DNA from: DAINBT01 sp036732785
Lineage (GTDB): Bacteria; Planctomycetota; Phycisphaerae; Sedimentisphaerales; SM23-30
Assembly (NCBI GenBank): GCA_964537505.1
Contig: CAZICK010000004.1
Location: 11,605 to 75,604 of the forward strand
Direction of reading: 5' to 3'
Length of the DNA stretch: 64,000 bases
The notes under the pieces are model-generated. The model did no database searches, was not told the origin of the DNA, and saw only the letters and a program-made list of their open reading frames with translations. Shown piece by piece: positions 23,698 to 33,386 of this stretch (its first letter is position 1; the number at the start of each line of letters is the position of its first letter). The translations under genes were made by a program, and so were the position numbers.

Positions 23698-24951
23698 TCA
23701 CGATCCTTTTGACGCTGGTATATTGATAGGGATTATTTTGAAAATTTGGTCGTTTCTGCGTAGTAAGGTTGCAGAAGGAAACGTTACTTCGCCTTTGTCG
23801 ATATTATTTACGAAGTCTTGTTTATCGGTTTTTAGTTGGGTTATTGCAAATTCAACCACTCCGGTTGTCGGCCCGTGTACCTGAACCGTATCCCCTACAG
23901 TCAGGGGCTGTGAAGTAATTTGCCCGTATGCTATTTTGGTTTTTTTGTAATAGTTCAGTATTTTTCCAACATACAATTTCTTATGTGTTGCCTGGCTGCC
24001 ATAGCTGGCGGACCAGTCTTGAGGCCCGGGCCTGCCGAGCAGAAAACCTTTAGAAAACCCACGGTTATAAACTTTCGCTATTTCCTCCATCAGTTCGTTC
24101 ACCAGTTTTTCGCTGTAACTGCCGTCAATTACCGCATCAATCGCCCGGCGGTAGGCGTTCACTACGGTTTTGACATATTCCGGTGCCCGGCTGCGCCCTT
24201 CGATTTTGAACGCGTCGATACCGCCCTCAATGAGCTGATCGATAATCGGCAGGGTGCACAGGTCTTTAGGACTCATGACGAAACCATTGCATATTTCCAG
24301 TTCATCGCCGGTTTCAGTGTCGATGATACGGTATTCTCGACGGCACGGCTGAAGACAATCGCCGCGATTAGCTGAATGACACGACAAGAACTGTGACATA
24401 AAGCATCGGCCGGAAACCGCGACGCATAACGCTCCGTGAACGAATGTTTCGATTTGCAGGCGGGTATTCTTTTTGATTTCTTTGATTTGTTCCAATGAAA
24501 GTTCCCGCGCAAGGACTATTCGCTTTGCTCCCAGTTGCTCATAAAAACGCAGCGCCTCACGGTTCGAGATACTCGCCTGGGTTGAGATATGTATTGGAAT
24601 GCCCAGTTTTTGCGTTTTTTGAATTACAGCAAAGTCCCAGCAGATTACCGCATCGACTTGTGCTTGTTTGACTTGTTGCAGTAGTTCATCGAGCAGTTCG
24701 AGTTCTTTATCATAGATGATGGCATTGATGGTGACATAGACCTTGATGTTTTTCCGATGGGCCTGTTGGACTATTGAGGGGAGCAGTTTCGTGCCGATTC
24801 CTTTGGAGCTTAGCCGCATATTGACCTGGCCAAGCCCAAAATAAACGGCATCCGCCCCAGCTTCGACCGCAGCGATAAAGGACACTTCGTCTCGTACTGG
24901 CGCCAGCAGTTCAACCGCATAGAGATTTGTATTTAACTTTCGTTTTCCCAT
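23698..24951 (-). CDS. U32-family protein (peptidase U32 / RNA hydroxylase type)
   Basis: The 417-residue product begins ELLAPVRDEVSFIAAVEAGA with DAVYFG, typical of U32 proteins, and has the cysteine cluster HGALCVAVSGRCFMSQFLSC...NRGDCLQPC (near residues 165-200) that binds an iron-sulfur cluster in relatives such as TrhP (tRNA uridine hydroxylation) and RlhA. The length is near TrhP/YegQ. Which RNA or substrate is used cannot be decided here. I use the ATG at 24951; a GTG 30 bases upstream is possible, and neither has a clear ribosome site. Convergent with gdhA (82-base gap). Confidence 0.85.
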   Translation of the reverse strand: MGKRKLNTNLYAVELLAPVRDEVSFIAAVEAGADAVYFGLGQVNMRLSSKGIGTKLLPSIVQQAHRKNIKVYVTINAIIYDKELELLDELLQQVKQAQVDAVICWDFAVIQKTQKLGIPIHISTQASISNREALRFYEQLGAKRIVLARELSLEQIKEIKKNTRLQIETFVHGALCVAVSGRCFMSQFLSCHSANRGDCLQPCRREYRIIDTETGDELEICNGFVMSPKDLCTLPIIDQLIEGGIDAFKIEGRSRAPEYVKTVVNAYRRAIDAVIDGSYSEKLVNELMEEIAKVYNRGFSKGFLLGRPGPQDWSASYGSQATHKKLYVGKILNYYKKTKIAYGQITSQPLTVGDTVQVHGPTTGVVEFAITQLKTDKQDFVNNIDKGEVTFPSATLLRRNDQIFKIIPINIPASKGS

Positions 24952-25021
24952 TGAGTCAGCATAACACCATCGGCTTAACACAGTAACTTAGCGTACCGTT
25001 GGCACCCGGTCCGGCGAAAGC

Positions 25022-25045
25022 CGGCAATTCGGCCATTAATTGCCG
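25022..25045. promoter_or_regulatory. 8-bp hairpin at the end of the coiled-coil gene
   Basis: CGGCAATT (25022-25029) and AATTGCCG (25038-25045) flank an 8-base loop, overlapping the stop codon of the 87-residue gene. It may mark 3' end processing; no T-run follows on the minus strand. Confidence 0.4.
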
Positions 25046-25299
25046 TTGGCCCGTTCCATTTCGCGCAGGGCCTGATCGATACTCGCGATGGCATTATTGG
25101 CCGCGGCGATGGCCTTACGCATTGCTTCAAGCCCTTGCTGACGCAGTTGAATATTGGCCTTTGGTTGTTGGGAATCGGGGTTTTCCTGGCAGATCCGTTG
25201 ATATTCGGCCAGCAATTGATCGCGCAGCGACTCGGCCTGGTCCCGTGCGTGGCGAATTTCGATGAGATTGTTCTGAATTTCTTTGAAAGATCGCGACAT
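25036..25299 (-). CDS. Small coiled-coil protein, 87 residues
   Basis: Helical throughout, charged and Gln/Ala-rich (SRSFKEIQNNLIEIRHARDQ, then AESLRDQLLAEYQRICQENP), without signal or membrane segment. No family recognised. It precedes the U32 gene on the same strand by 84 bases and could be co-transcribed with it. Composition looks coding, but the ribosome site (GGGCGG) is weak. Confidence 0.5.
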   Translation of the reverse strand: MSRSFKEIQNNLIEIRHARDQAESLRDQLLAEYQRICQENPDSQQPKANIQLRQQGLEAMRKAIAAANNAIASIDQALREMERANGN

Positions 25300-25429
25300 T
25301 TAACCGCCCATATATGGTATTGGCTCCATGTTTCACTGTTCTGACAAAAAATCGCTTTTAAGCATTCGACATCATTATACTCATACCGAATGAAAATACC
25401 AGGTGATATACCAATAGGGCAAAACTACA

Positions 25430-25605
25430 GGGAACCTCTAAAAATTCATTTTTACTACGAACGGCTGCAATTTCCGTCAGCATCGTTATCGGCCAAAAAT
25501 CGTCCTCAACGTAGTTACAACTACGCCTGCGGCGATTTTTGACCTCTGCCTCGCTGACGAAAATTTCGCTCGTTCTCGTGACAAAAGCAATTTTTAGAGG
25601 CTCCC
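25430..25605. mobile_element. 176-bp foldback MITE with TACA target duplication
   Basis: Terminal inverted repeats of 17 bases (25430-25446 and 25589-25605, 16 of 17 matching: GGGAACCTCTAAAAATT and AATTTTTAGAGGCTCCC) with TACA duplicated on both sides (25426-25429 and 25606-25609). The interior is itself palindromic (GTCAGC/GCTGAC, CCAAAAATCG/CGATTTTTG, CGTAGTT-AC-AACTACG), so the element can fold end to end. No gene. It lies two bases beyond the stop of the diguanylate cyclase gene, where the RNA hairpin may act as a transcript end. Confidence 0.8.
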
Positions 25606-25610
25606 TACAG

Positions 25611-27113
25611 TTAGTTTTCACATATATGTACGCGGTTCTTGCCGGTGCTTTTCGCCTCGAACATGGCGGTATCGGATTCCTGCATAAATTTTTCGACCGA
25701 GATGTTTCCGTGGTATTGCCCCAATCCGATACTGACCGAGACATTCAATTGTTGATTTTCGAAACGTACCGGATTGTCAGAGATCACACTTACCATACGT
25801 TCAGCCACGTGCATGGCATCGGAAAGACTGGTATTTGGCAGAATAATAGCAAATTCATCGCCGCCGTAGCGGGCCGCCACATCGGTATCACGAATGCACT
25901 CGATAATCTTTTTCGTTACGTGCATCAATACCGCGTCCCCGGCCAAATGCCCATGTTGATCGTTAATCTGCTTGAGGTTGTCCATATCCATCATCAACAA
26001 CGACAGGTTGTTTCCATAACGCCTGGTACGGTGGACTTCCTTATCGAGCAGATTATAGAAAGCATGGTGGTTCAACAAATTGGTCATACTGTCCATTTGG
26101 GTTTGTTTTTGCACTTCCTCGTACAGTTCAATATTTGACATTGCCGAGCCGATCATCTCGCATAACAATTGCACAGGAGGTAAATCACGGTCGTGGTCGA
26201 ACGACGGACTGTCAATCTTGTCGGCCAGATTAAGTACCCCCAAAATTTTCTCACCGCTTAACAGGGGAGCTATTATACAACTATTGGACCTGTAGTTACG
26301 CGAGAACACCCGTGCTACGGAAGTTTCTTCCGATACTTCCCATTCGGCGAAATCCTTGACCAGAAGCAGCTTCTTTTGCCGTATTGCCAGAATCATAGGG
26401 GTAAGATGTTCTCGCAGAGCCACCGTCCGGGCTATCATATAAGGATGATTGTGTCGAAGCAGGTGCAATACCTCTTTACTGGTGTCATACGTATAGAGCG
26501 AAGAAAATTTTGCCGAAATCAGTTTTGGAATCTGATTCACACAAACAGAAGCGATTATATCCATGTCCAGACAATTGATCCGACGGGAAAGCTGGCTGAT
26601 CTTGTTGATTGTCTCGAGCACTTCCTCCTGTACATGCAAATCCGAACCCACCTGATTGAGCTGCTTCTGCAGGCTGGCTATCTGACGTGAAAATTGCTGG
26701 TTTTTCTTTTTTAGTTCATGGGTGTTTTCTTTGCTGTTGGGTTCCCGCCTGGATTGGATATGGTCAAGGTAGAAACCGATTTTTTTCTGCAAAAATCGTT
26801 CGCTGATCGTTTTGACCAGTATATCTTCATATTCCTGCCCAATATTTTCCGAAATCAGTGAGGTTTCCCTGGTATCACTTATCGCCATTACCAGCATGGC
26901 CGATTGCAATTGGGGCGATATTTCGTCTTTTCCACCACCCAATACGCCTTCGTCAACAATCGCCAGCAAATTTTCGGGAAAAGAGATATTTCTGTCTCTT
27001 ATTTCCTTCGGAGTGATCCTCCGGTACGAAATTTTTAGGGCCTCGGAGATACGAGAAAGGGACCCGTCGAACGACTGATCGTTACCGACATATAATAGCT
27101 GCGATTCCGCCAT
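25611..27113 (-). CDS. GAF-GGDEF diguanylate cyclase
   Basis: The 500-residue protein has an unrecognised N-terminal receiver-like region (about 1-110), a coiled coil (about 125-165, KKKNQQFSRQIASLQKQLNQ), a GAF sensor domain (about 175-330, with SCIIAPLLSGEKILGVLNLA) and a C-terminal GGDEF domain (about 340-500) with the active-site motif ARYGGDEFAIIL. The product-inhibition site RDTD lies five residues before GGDEF, so the enzyme should be feedback-controlled by cyclic di-GMP. No membrane segment. It probably makes cyclic di-GMP to tune motility versus attachment. It is followed by a foldback mini-element. Confidence 0.93.
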   Translation of the reverse strand: MAESQLLYVGNDQSFDGSLSRISEALKISYRRITPKEIRDRNISFPENLLAIVDEGVLGGGKDEISPQLQSAMLVMAISDTRETSLISENIGQEYEDILVKTISERFLQKKIGFYLDHIQSRREPNSKENTHELKKKNQQFSRQIASLQKQLNQVGSDLHVQEEVLETINKISQLSRRINCLDMDIIASVCVNQIPKLISAKFSSLYTYDTSKEVLHLLRHNHPYMIARTVALREHLTPMILAIRQKKLLLVKDFAEWEVSEETSVARVFSRNYRSNSCIIAPLLSGEKILGVLNLADKIDSPSFDHDRDLPPVQLLCEMIGSAMSNIELYEEVQKQTQMDSMTNLLNHHAFYNLLDKEVHRTRRYGNNLSLLMMDMDNLKQINDQHGHLAGDAVLMHVTKKIIECIRDTDVAARYGGDEFAIILPNTSLSDAMHVAERMVSVISDNPVRFENQQLNVSVSIGLGQYHGNISVEKFMQESDTAMFEAKSTGKNRVHICEN

Positions 27114-27254
27114 ATTGTATATTGCCTAAAACAAAACCCTGTATGTTGTGCCATCTACTCTCACACCGTTTGTTGCGATCAGTAGTCTCAACGGGTCTAT
27201 CGGCAAGAATTATCGATGAATTTTGAAAAAATGGGGAAAAATTAAAGAAAATGT

Positions 27255-27283
27255 TTGACAGAGTCTGATCTATACTGTATTTT
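27255..27283 (+). promoter_or_regulatory. Sigma-70 type promoter of the MerR-like gene
   Basis: TTGACA at 27255-27260, a 17-base spacer, and TATTTT at 27278-27283 in AT-rich sequence. Start of transcription would fall around 27290, about 45 bases before the proposed start codon. Confidence 0.55.
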
Positions 27284-27335
27284 ATAAAATGTAAAATATA
27301 GTTTGGTTATAAGGCTTTTATGGAAATGTTCGCAA

Positions 27336-27695
27336 ATGGGCGATTTGACACAAAGATTACGAGATAATCCTCCGGTAAAACGGTTTCGTATCGGAGAAGT
27401 GGTTCGGTTCAGTGGGTTGTCGAGACAGACGGTGCATAATTATACGATTATGGGGTTGATTTGCGAAGATGAACGCACGGAAGGCGGCCATCGCCTTTAT
27501 TCCGAATCAGTTTTCTATACTCTCGCACGCATCGAACGACTCAGGGCAACCTGTACCCTTCGCGAAATTCGCTCAATATTAGATCGTGAAAGGATGGAGC
27601 GGAACTCTCTGGTTTTAGATTCACCCCGGAAGTCCTTTTCCGGCCAATCCGGTCAACAGACAGGACTTTTACAGGACGGTCATCAGGCAGTTTAA
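27336..27695 (+). CDS. MerR-like helix-turn-helix regulator
   Basis: The 119-residue product holds a MerR-type winged helix (about residues 13-75: FRIGEVVRFSGLSRQTVHNY, then TIMGLI, EGGHRLYSES, and IERLRATCTLREIRSIL) and a short polar tail instead of an effector domain. Such short MerR proteins act as DNA-binding regulators. The ATG at 27336 fits the domain boundary; a TTG at 27303 would add 11 residues. It is upstream of the TPR-FlgN-kinase-activator genes, in the same direction, so it may be part of the flagellar control group. Confidence 0.75.
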   Translation: MGDLTQRLRDNPPVKRFRIGEVVRFSGLSRQTVHNYTIMGLICEDERTEGGHRLYSESVFYTLARIERLRATCTLREIRSILDRERMERNSLVLDSPRKSFSGQSGQQTGLLQDGHQAV

Positions 27696-27812
27696 TCCAA
27701 ATACAAGAACAGGAGAAACAAGCTTTTTGAAAGCCGTAGTTAATTCAAACTAATTTATAGTACCGAAAAGACCCCACAGTCGCCGTTGCGGTGTAAGGCC
27801 GTAGTTAAATAA

Positions 27813-30275
27813 ATGGAAGAATCGCCGGAATCAAAATTGACCCTCCGCCAGGCGGTATCCCGGCAGTGGCAGATTCCACTGTTTGTGTTCTCGTTGTTGG
27901 CATTTGGCTTGGTATTGCTGCAGATGCGGCCGCGATCAGAGCCGTTTAGCTTTGACAAGCAGTACGAGGATCTGCAGCATTTGGCCCAGGAGAATCGTTA
28001 TCAGGATTTCTACGAATCGGCCGAACAACTGAGGCTCTCGGCCGAGAACGAGTCTCAACTGGGTAAAGTCCATGGTCTTGCCGCTCAAACTCGAGTTAAG
28101 GAACTCCGAGGCCGCCACGAACTGGGCCTGGAACCTTACCAGGGACGCGGTGTTCAGGCCAATTACGAGAGCATAATCAAAGATTATCGGGAGGCCTTAC
28201 GCCGCGACCGGCCCGACCCAAACAGCCCGGAGGCTGTCTGCGTTTTTCGAGATTTAGGTCTGGCTTACTGGGGACTCAACGATGCGGAAAAAGCCATCAA
28301 CATGCAAAAACGAGCTATTGCGCTGAGCGAGACCTTCGATTCCTCTCTCCATCGCTCTCTGGTGCGGATGTATTTGATCGCTCGTCCCAAGGGGTATCTC
28401 GATAAGTGTTTGTCGCTGTTGGACAAGATATTAAGCAGTGTTGAATCTGGTTCGGACGATAAAGCCTGGGCTTTTGTGCGTAAAGCGGGCGTTCTGATTG
28501 CTCAGGGAAAAGAAGATCAGACCCTGGCCATGCTCGACGCTGCGGATGAAACCTTTCGCAATTCTATTTATGGTGATGAGCTGGAGTTGCTTCGCGGACG
28601 GGCTTTGCGACATGCAGGCAAAGGCGATCAGGCAGATCTGATCTTACGCGAACTTATACGCACTATGACAGATCGGGGGGATATTTATGCCCAGGTTGCA
28701 TTGGAACTGGGCAAAATCAATTATGAGCAATATCGTGACCACGATGCCAGGGAATTTTATAAGCAAGTGGTGGAAACACAACTCGGTAAGGATTGGTATG
28801 TGGCGGGCAACTGGGGGTTGGCTCAATGTGCTGCAATGCAGCATCGCTACGATGAAGCGACAAGCCTTTATCAGGAAGTCGTTGACCTTCTCAAAGACAA
28901 TCCTCTCAATGGTGCTGTTGAAATTCAGGATGTGCAAAACAGCCTTATTACTCTGTCGGAACAGTTGACCCTTCTTAAACAATACGATTTAGCCCTGCCG
29001 TTTCTCGAAATAGAGCAGCAAATTGCTGAGGAGGACGATTTGCAGGCTGCCAACCGATTTGCACGGATACATTATCGTCTGGCTATGCAGTTGTCCGAGC
29101 AGATAGATCAGGGTGCCAACACCCTCTCCGAGACTGCGACCGAAGCCGCTCAAACCGAACAACTTTGGTTCCAGCAGCGGGAAAAGCTGAAAAACTCGCA
29201 TTTCGAACAAGCTGCAAAGCAATTCTTGCGTGTGGCTGAACTGACCACTATGAGCAATGATGAATTATATGGCGACAGCCTTTGGCTCTCGGCGATCTGC
29301 TATGACAGAGCCGGTAACGCCCTTAGTGCCATCGATGCCTGGCAGAGGTTTACCGGGCGACGTGAAAGCAAATCCCGATGGCCGCAGGCTATGTTCCATC
29401 TGGCCCAGGCTTATCAGGCAATCGGTGATTTTGACAGTGCCATTGCCAACTATAAAATACTGCGCCTGGAAAAACCTCATTCTCCCGCTGCTTTTGAAAG
29501 TGTAGTGCCTATGGCTCGGTGCTATCTGTCCAAAGAACCGAGCGAACGCGATGAGGCCAAAACTCTGTTGCTCTCGGTTCTCAAAGATCCCGCTCAGACT
29601 CCAGGATCAAACACTTTTCGCCGCGTAGTGTTTGAATTGGGACAACTGTATTATAACGATCAAAAGTATGTTGAGGCCATAAATACTCTCAATACGGCGA
29701 TTGCACGTTATCCGGATGACCCGGGTTTGGGGAAATATATGTTTCTGGTAGGCGATTCTTATAGAAAAAGTGGCTTGGCGCTGGACGCGAAACCGGCTGA
29801 ACTGTCCGATGATCCCACTACTGTCGCAAATTACGATAATACCTCCAGCCACAAAAGCGAATATCTGGAAAGCGCGCTTGATTATTTCAGGCAGGCGATA
29901 GATTTCTACGAAAACATCCCACAAGAACGACGTGATCGGCATAAAAAAATACTGGACGATCTGTATTTACGACATAGCAGGATGTGTTACGCAGATTGTC
30001 TGTACGATTTGGCCCGATACAATGACGCCGTGGTGTCATACGAAGGAATTGTGTTGCAGTATCAACTCACACCGACAGCGCTAATGGCTTTTACCCAAAT
30101 AATCAACTGCTATGTCAAGCTGGGCGAATCCGCAGAGGCCGCCTCCACTAACAGCAGAGCTATTTGGCAGTTAACGAAAATGCCCGATTCGGCACTGGCC
30201 GATTCGACGCTGCAACGTACGCGCGAACAATGGGAACAATGGTTCGACTGGACGGAAAAATCAGGTTTGTGGTGA
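27813..30275 (+). CDS. Membrane-anchored TPR-repeat protein
   Basis: The 820-residue product has one N-terminal membrane helix (about residues 21-38: IPLFVFSLLAFGLVLLQM) and then helical repeats through its length, including clear tetratricopeptide units (AYWGLNDAEKAINMQKRAIA, AQAYQAIGDFDSAIANYKIL, GQLYYNDQKYVEAINTLNTA, DCLYDLARYNDAVVSYEGIV). The bulk is probably periplasmic. TPR proteins are scaffolds for protein complexes. The next gene starts 19 bases later and encodes a FlgN-like protein, so it may be a scaffold for flagellar or envelope assembly. No enzymatic domain seen. Confidence 0.8.
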   Translation: MEESPESKLTLRQAVSRQWQIPLFVFSLLAFGLVLLQMRPRSEPFSFDKQYEDLQHLAQENRYQDFYESAEQLRLSAENESQLGKVHGLAAQTRVKELRGRHELGLEPYQGRGVQANYESIIKDYREALRRDRPDPNSPEAVCVFRDLGLAYWGLNDAEKAINMQKRAIALSETFDSSLHRSLVRMYLIARPKGYLDKCLSLLDKILSSVESGSDDKAWAFVRKAGVLIAQGKEDQTLAMLDAADETFRNSIYGDELELLRGRALRHAGKGDQADLILRELIRTMTDRGDIYAQVALELGKINYEQYRDHDAREFYKQVVETQLGKDWYVAGNWGLAQCAAMQHRYDEATSLYQEVVDLLKDNPLNGAVEIQDVQNSLITLSEQLTLLKQYDLALPFLEIEQQIAEEDDLQAANRFARIHYRLAMQLSEQIDQGANTLSETATEAAQTEQLWFQQREKLKNSHFEQAAKQFLRVAELTTMSNDELYGDSLWLSAICYDRAGNALSAIDAWQRFTGRRESKSRWPQAMFHLAQAYQAIGDFDSAIANYKILRLEKPHSPAAFESVVPMARCYLSKEPSERDEAKTLLLSVLKDPAQTPGSNTFRRVVFELGQLYYNDQKYVEAINTLNTAIARYPDDPGLGKYMFLVGDSYRKSGLALDAKPAELSDDPTTVANYDNTSSHKSEYLESALDYFRQAIDFYENIPQERRDRHKKILDDLYLRHSRMCYADCLYDLARYNDAVVSYEGIVLQYQLTPTALMAFTQIINCYVKLGESAEAASTNSRAIWQLTKMPDSALADSTLQRTREQWEQWFDWTEKSGLW

Positions 30276-30294
30276 AATTAGCAAGGAAAATAAA

Positions 30295-30762
30295 ATGACA
30301 GGCTCTCAAACAACAGATATTGGCGGGAAATTGATTGAACTGCTCACCCAGCAGAGCCTCTTGTATCGGCAGTTACAGGAACTGGCGCAAAAACAAACCG
30401 ACCTGGTGAACGGCAGCGATCCGGAAATGCTGCTGAAAATACTGGCGGCCAGACAACGATTGATAGATCGGCTCGCGGCCGTCGATCGGCAGCTTCAACC
30501 TATCAGGGACGATTGGACAACGGTTTCCCAATCGCTCAGTCCCTCCCAACGGCATGAAGCTCAACATCTTATTGACAGTGTTCAACAGACACTTGGTGAA
30601 ATTCTGGCGCGAGATGAAAAGGATTTTAATACGCTAAACTCTCAAAAACAAAAAGTGTCCGGCGAGATCCGCAATGTCGCCGCCGGAAAACGCGTAAATC
30701 AGGCTTATGCCCAAAACGGCACTGCCGCGAAAAACCGCTTTGTGGATACAAAGAGTGAATGA
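30295..30762 (+). CDS. Second FlgN-like chaperone
   Basis: A 155-residue helical protein (LIELLTQQSLLYRQLQELAQ, then KQTDLVNGSDPEMLLKILAA, RQRLIDRLAAVDRQL) with the pattern of FlgN-family chaperones: N-terminal helix hairpin with Leu/Gln-rich face, RQRLID motif. AAGGA precedes the ATG. It is not adjacent to flgK-flgL, which already have a FlgN at 2.6 kb. It sits before the kinase-activator pair and may serve another export client or monitor export. Confidence 0.65.
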   Translation: MTGSQTTDIGGKLIELLTQQSLLYRQLQELAQKQTDLVNGSDPEMLLKILAARQRLIDRLAAVDRQLQPIRDDWTTVSQSLSPSQRHEAQHLIDSVQQTLGEILARDEKDFNTLNSQKQKVSGEIRNVAAGKRVNQAYAQNGTAAKNRFVDTKSE

Positions 30763-30776
30763 GAGGAACGGAATAG

Positions 30777-31634
30777 ATGGAAAAAGTATCTTCAACTGAA
30801 AATCCACAATTGGCTCGGACTTCGGCCGAGGCCGTCGAGCAGTTGTCTTCGATATTTGAAGCTTATAACCAAACCACTGATCGGCTGCACAGCTCTTATC
30901 AACAGCTCAAAGAGGAAGTGGTACGCTTACGACAGGAGTTGAAACAGAAAAACGAACAGCTCGAACGCAAAAGCCGACTGGCCGCCTTGGGCGAAATGAC
31001 CGCGGGCATAGCTCACGAAATTCGCAATCCGCTCGGAGCCATGCAATTATACACTTCCTTGTTGGAGAGCGAGCTGAAGGATCGGCAAGTTCGTTCACAG
31101 TGGGTCCACAAAATCACCAAGGGCGTATGCACGCTGGATACGATTGTTACCGATATGCTCGCCTTTACGCAGGATCAGGTTTGCGAGAAGACCGAGGTCA
31201 ATTTCGGCGCCTTGATGACCGAAGTTATGGACTACGCCCGTCCTCAGATCAAAAGTGAAAAAATCAAGATAGACCTTACTAATGTTGCCGCCGATCTGGT
31301 TGTTAATCTCGATATTAACATGATGAGGCGGGTTTTTCTTAATCTGCTGCTGAATGCCATCAGTGCCGTGGGTGATCAGGGACGCATTACCATCGAAGCC
31401 GCCCAATGCCGCAACAACCCTCATTTTAATGTTCGTATATGTGTCAGCGATACCGGCTGCGGTATCCAAGCCGAAACTATGAACAAAATATTCGACCCGT
31501 TTTTCACCACTAAAGACTCGGGAACCGGTTTAGGACTGGCGATTGTCCATCGCCTGGTTGAATGTCACGGCGGCATTGTCACGGCCGCAAACAACGAAGG
31601 ACCCGGTGCAACGTTTACGATATTATTACCTTAG
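30777..31634 (+). CDS. Sensor histidine kinase, FlrB/FleS type
   Basis: Soluble 285-residue kinase. Residues 20-68 form a coiled coil, followed by the H-box GEMTAGIAHEIRNPLGAMQL (phospho-accepting His near residue 81) and the HATPase domain with N-box LNLLLNAISAV, G1 VSDTGCGI, F box FDPFFTTK and G2 GTGLGLAIV. No membrane helix, as in FlrB/FleS kinases that act with sigma-54 activators in flagellar control. It is 72 bases upstream of the matching response regulator; RBS GAGAGGAAC. Confidence 0.92.
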   Translation: MEKVSSTENPQLARTSAEAVEQLSSIFEAYNQTTDRLHSSYQQLKEEVVRLRQELKQKNEQLERKSRLAALGEMTAGIAHEIRNPLGAMQLYTSLLESELKDRQVRSQWVHKITKGVCTLDTIVTDMLAFTQDQVCEKTEVNFGALMTEVMDYARPQIKSEKIKIDLTNVAADLVVNLDINMMRRVFLNLLLNAISAVGDQGRITIEAAQCRNNPHFNVRICVSDTGCGIQAETMNKIFDPFFTTKDSGTGLGLAIVHRLVECHGGIVTAANNEGPGATFTILLP

Positions 31635-31705
31635 CCAACTTTCTCACGTAGGCTATCAAGTGGAGATCAGGTGACTGCAGTAGTGATTTTGGAAGGAATA
31701 AGAGG

Positions 31706-33076
31706 ATGGCACATGTTTTGGTAGTGGACGACAAAGAAATGATGCGAGATTCGCTCACCGCGACGATAACTCAGACCGGTCATGAGGTTTTCGCTTGTGA
31801 CAGTGCGGTCAAATCTTTGGAGCTGCTGAAAGGTTCTTCTTTTGACGTTATTATTTCCGACCTTAAAATGCCGAAAATGGACGGATTGATGTTTCTTGAC
31901 GAACTGAAAAAAATCGGTTCGGAGACCCCGGTAGTGATGATGACCGCTTACGCCTCGATTTCCACTGCTGTCGATGCAATGCGTAAAGGTGCGTTCGATT
32001 ACATTCAAAAACCTTTCAACGCCGACGAGATCAACTTATTGATCGACAGAGCGCTGGAGCATCGTCGGCTCGTTAAGGAAAACGAAGCTTATCGCACCAG
32101 TGCCAGGGATTGGCAGCGAGGCCGACAGCTCATCGGTAACAGTCCCGCAATGAAAGCGGTTATGCACAAGATAGAACTTCTGGCCAAAACCAGCGCTACG
32201 GTTCTGATTCAAGGTGAATCCGGCACCGGTAAAGAATTGATTGCCCGCGCCATTCACGCACAAAGCACGCGTTGCAACAAGCCTTTATTATGTGTTAACT
32301 GTGCCGCCTTATCCAGTTCTTTGTTGGAAAGCGAGTTGTTCGGACATGAAAAAGGCGCTTTTACCGGCGCCGACCGAATGCGAAAGGGCCGCTTCGAATT
32401 AGCTGATGGAGGCACATTGCTGCTGGATGAAATTAGCGAAATGAATTTGCAATTGCAGTCGAAATTGCTGCGGGTACTGCAGGAACGCGAATACGAGCGT
32501 GTCGGCAGTAGTATCAGTCGGCCGGCGGACGTTAGGGTGCTGGTCACCACCAATCGGGATTTGGAAAGCTGGGTCAAACAGGGCAAATTCCGGGAGGACT
32601 TGTTTTATCGTCTTAACGTCGTACCTGTCAGGTTACCTCCTTTGCGGGAGCGGTTGAGCCATGATCTGGAGAGTCTGTGCGATTATTTTCTTCGGCGGAT
32701 CGCCGACCGCGAGGGTGCAAAGCTGCGCATTCTCAGCAGCGATTGCATTGAGTTGCTCAAAAAATACCATTGGCCAGGCAATGTACGCGAGTTGGAAAAC
32801 CTGATGGAGCGAGTTGCCATTTTAGGAACTTCGCAGGTCATTACCGCTGAGATGATCAAAAGTTGGCTCGAATTGGATTCGAACAACTTTGTTAGTGACA
32901 CCGACGGTTTGTTTGAGTGCAGGACGCTGGCTCAGATAGAGCGTGAGATGATCGAAAAAACGTTGGAAAAATTTGACGGTCATCGTCAAAAAACCGCTGA
33001 AACTTTGGGAATCGGAGTAAGAACCTTGGGAATGAAGCTCAAACACTGGAAAACGCAGCAGCCCTCGTCACCCTGA
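31706..33076 (+). CDS. Sigma-54 dependent response regulator, FlrC/FleR type
   Basis: The 456-residue NtrC-class activator has a receiver domain (residues 3-118; phosphorylation Asp52 in ISDLKMPKMDGLMF), an AAA+ sigma-54 interaction domain (about 140-370; Walker A GESGTGKELIARAIH, the sigma-54 contacting loop GAFTGA, Walker B GGTLLLDEISEM) and a C-terminal Fis-type helix-turn-helix (GHRQKTAETLGIGVRTLGMK). It is partnered with the kinase upstream. A strong sigma-54 promoter follows 310 bases downstream, before flgB, a likely direct target. Confidence 0.95.
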   Translation: MAHVLVVDDKEMMRDSLTATITQTGHEVFACDSAVKSLELLKGSSFDVIISDLKMPKMDGLMFLDELKKIGSETPVVMMTAYASISTAVDAMRKGAFDYIQKPFNADEINLLIDRALEHRRLVKENEAYRTSARDWQRGRQLIGNSPAMKAVMHKIELLAKTSATVLIQGESGTGKELIARAIHAQSTRCNKPLLCVNCAALSSSLLESELFGHEKGAFTGADRMRKGRFELADGGTLLLDEISEMNLQLQSKLLRVLQEREYERVGSSISRPADVRVLVTTNRDLESWVKQGKFREDLFYRLNVVPVRLPPLRERLSHDLESLCDYFLRRIADREGAKLRILSSDCIELLKKYHWPGNVRELENLMERVAILGTSQVITAEMIKSWLELDSNNFVSDTDGLFECRTLAQIEREMIEKTLEKFDGHRQKTAETLGIGVRTLGMKLKHWKTQQPSSP

Positions 33077-33386
33077 TGGTAATAGTTGCCTGCTTACGCG
33101 CAATTATTGCCGATCGATCGGGCAAAACAGCGATGACCTCATGAAAACATTTGGAAAATCGAATACTTTACACAGGAAACCGAATATTCCCAGAGCAGGA
33201 ACCTGCCGGATGATCGGACATGAAAATCATGAAACAGATGTGTGACAACATCATTTACGACAAACTGTTATGGCAATTCAGGGCCGCCTTGGCTCTATGC
33301 CGGCCCCATGCCATAAACTCGCAATTTGTTTTCGCAGGTTCGCTGATCGGGCCGATCCGGTTTGGCGGACTTTTCTGCCGGATAGT
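33077..33386. other. Spacer upstream of the flgB promoter
   Basis: No credible gene. This is where enhancer sites for the sigma-54 activator would be expected; I could not define a repeated motif. Confidence 0.4.
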
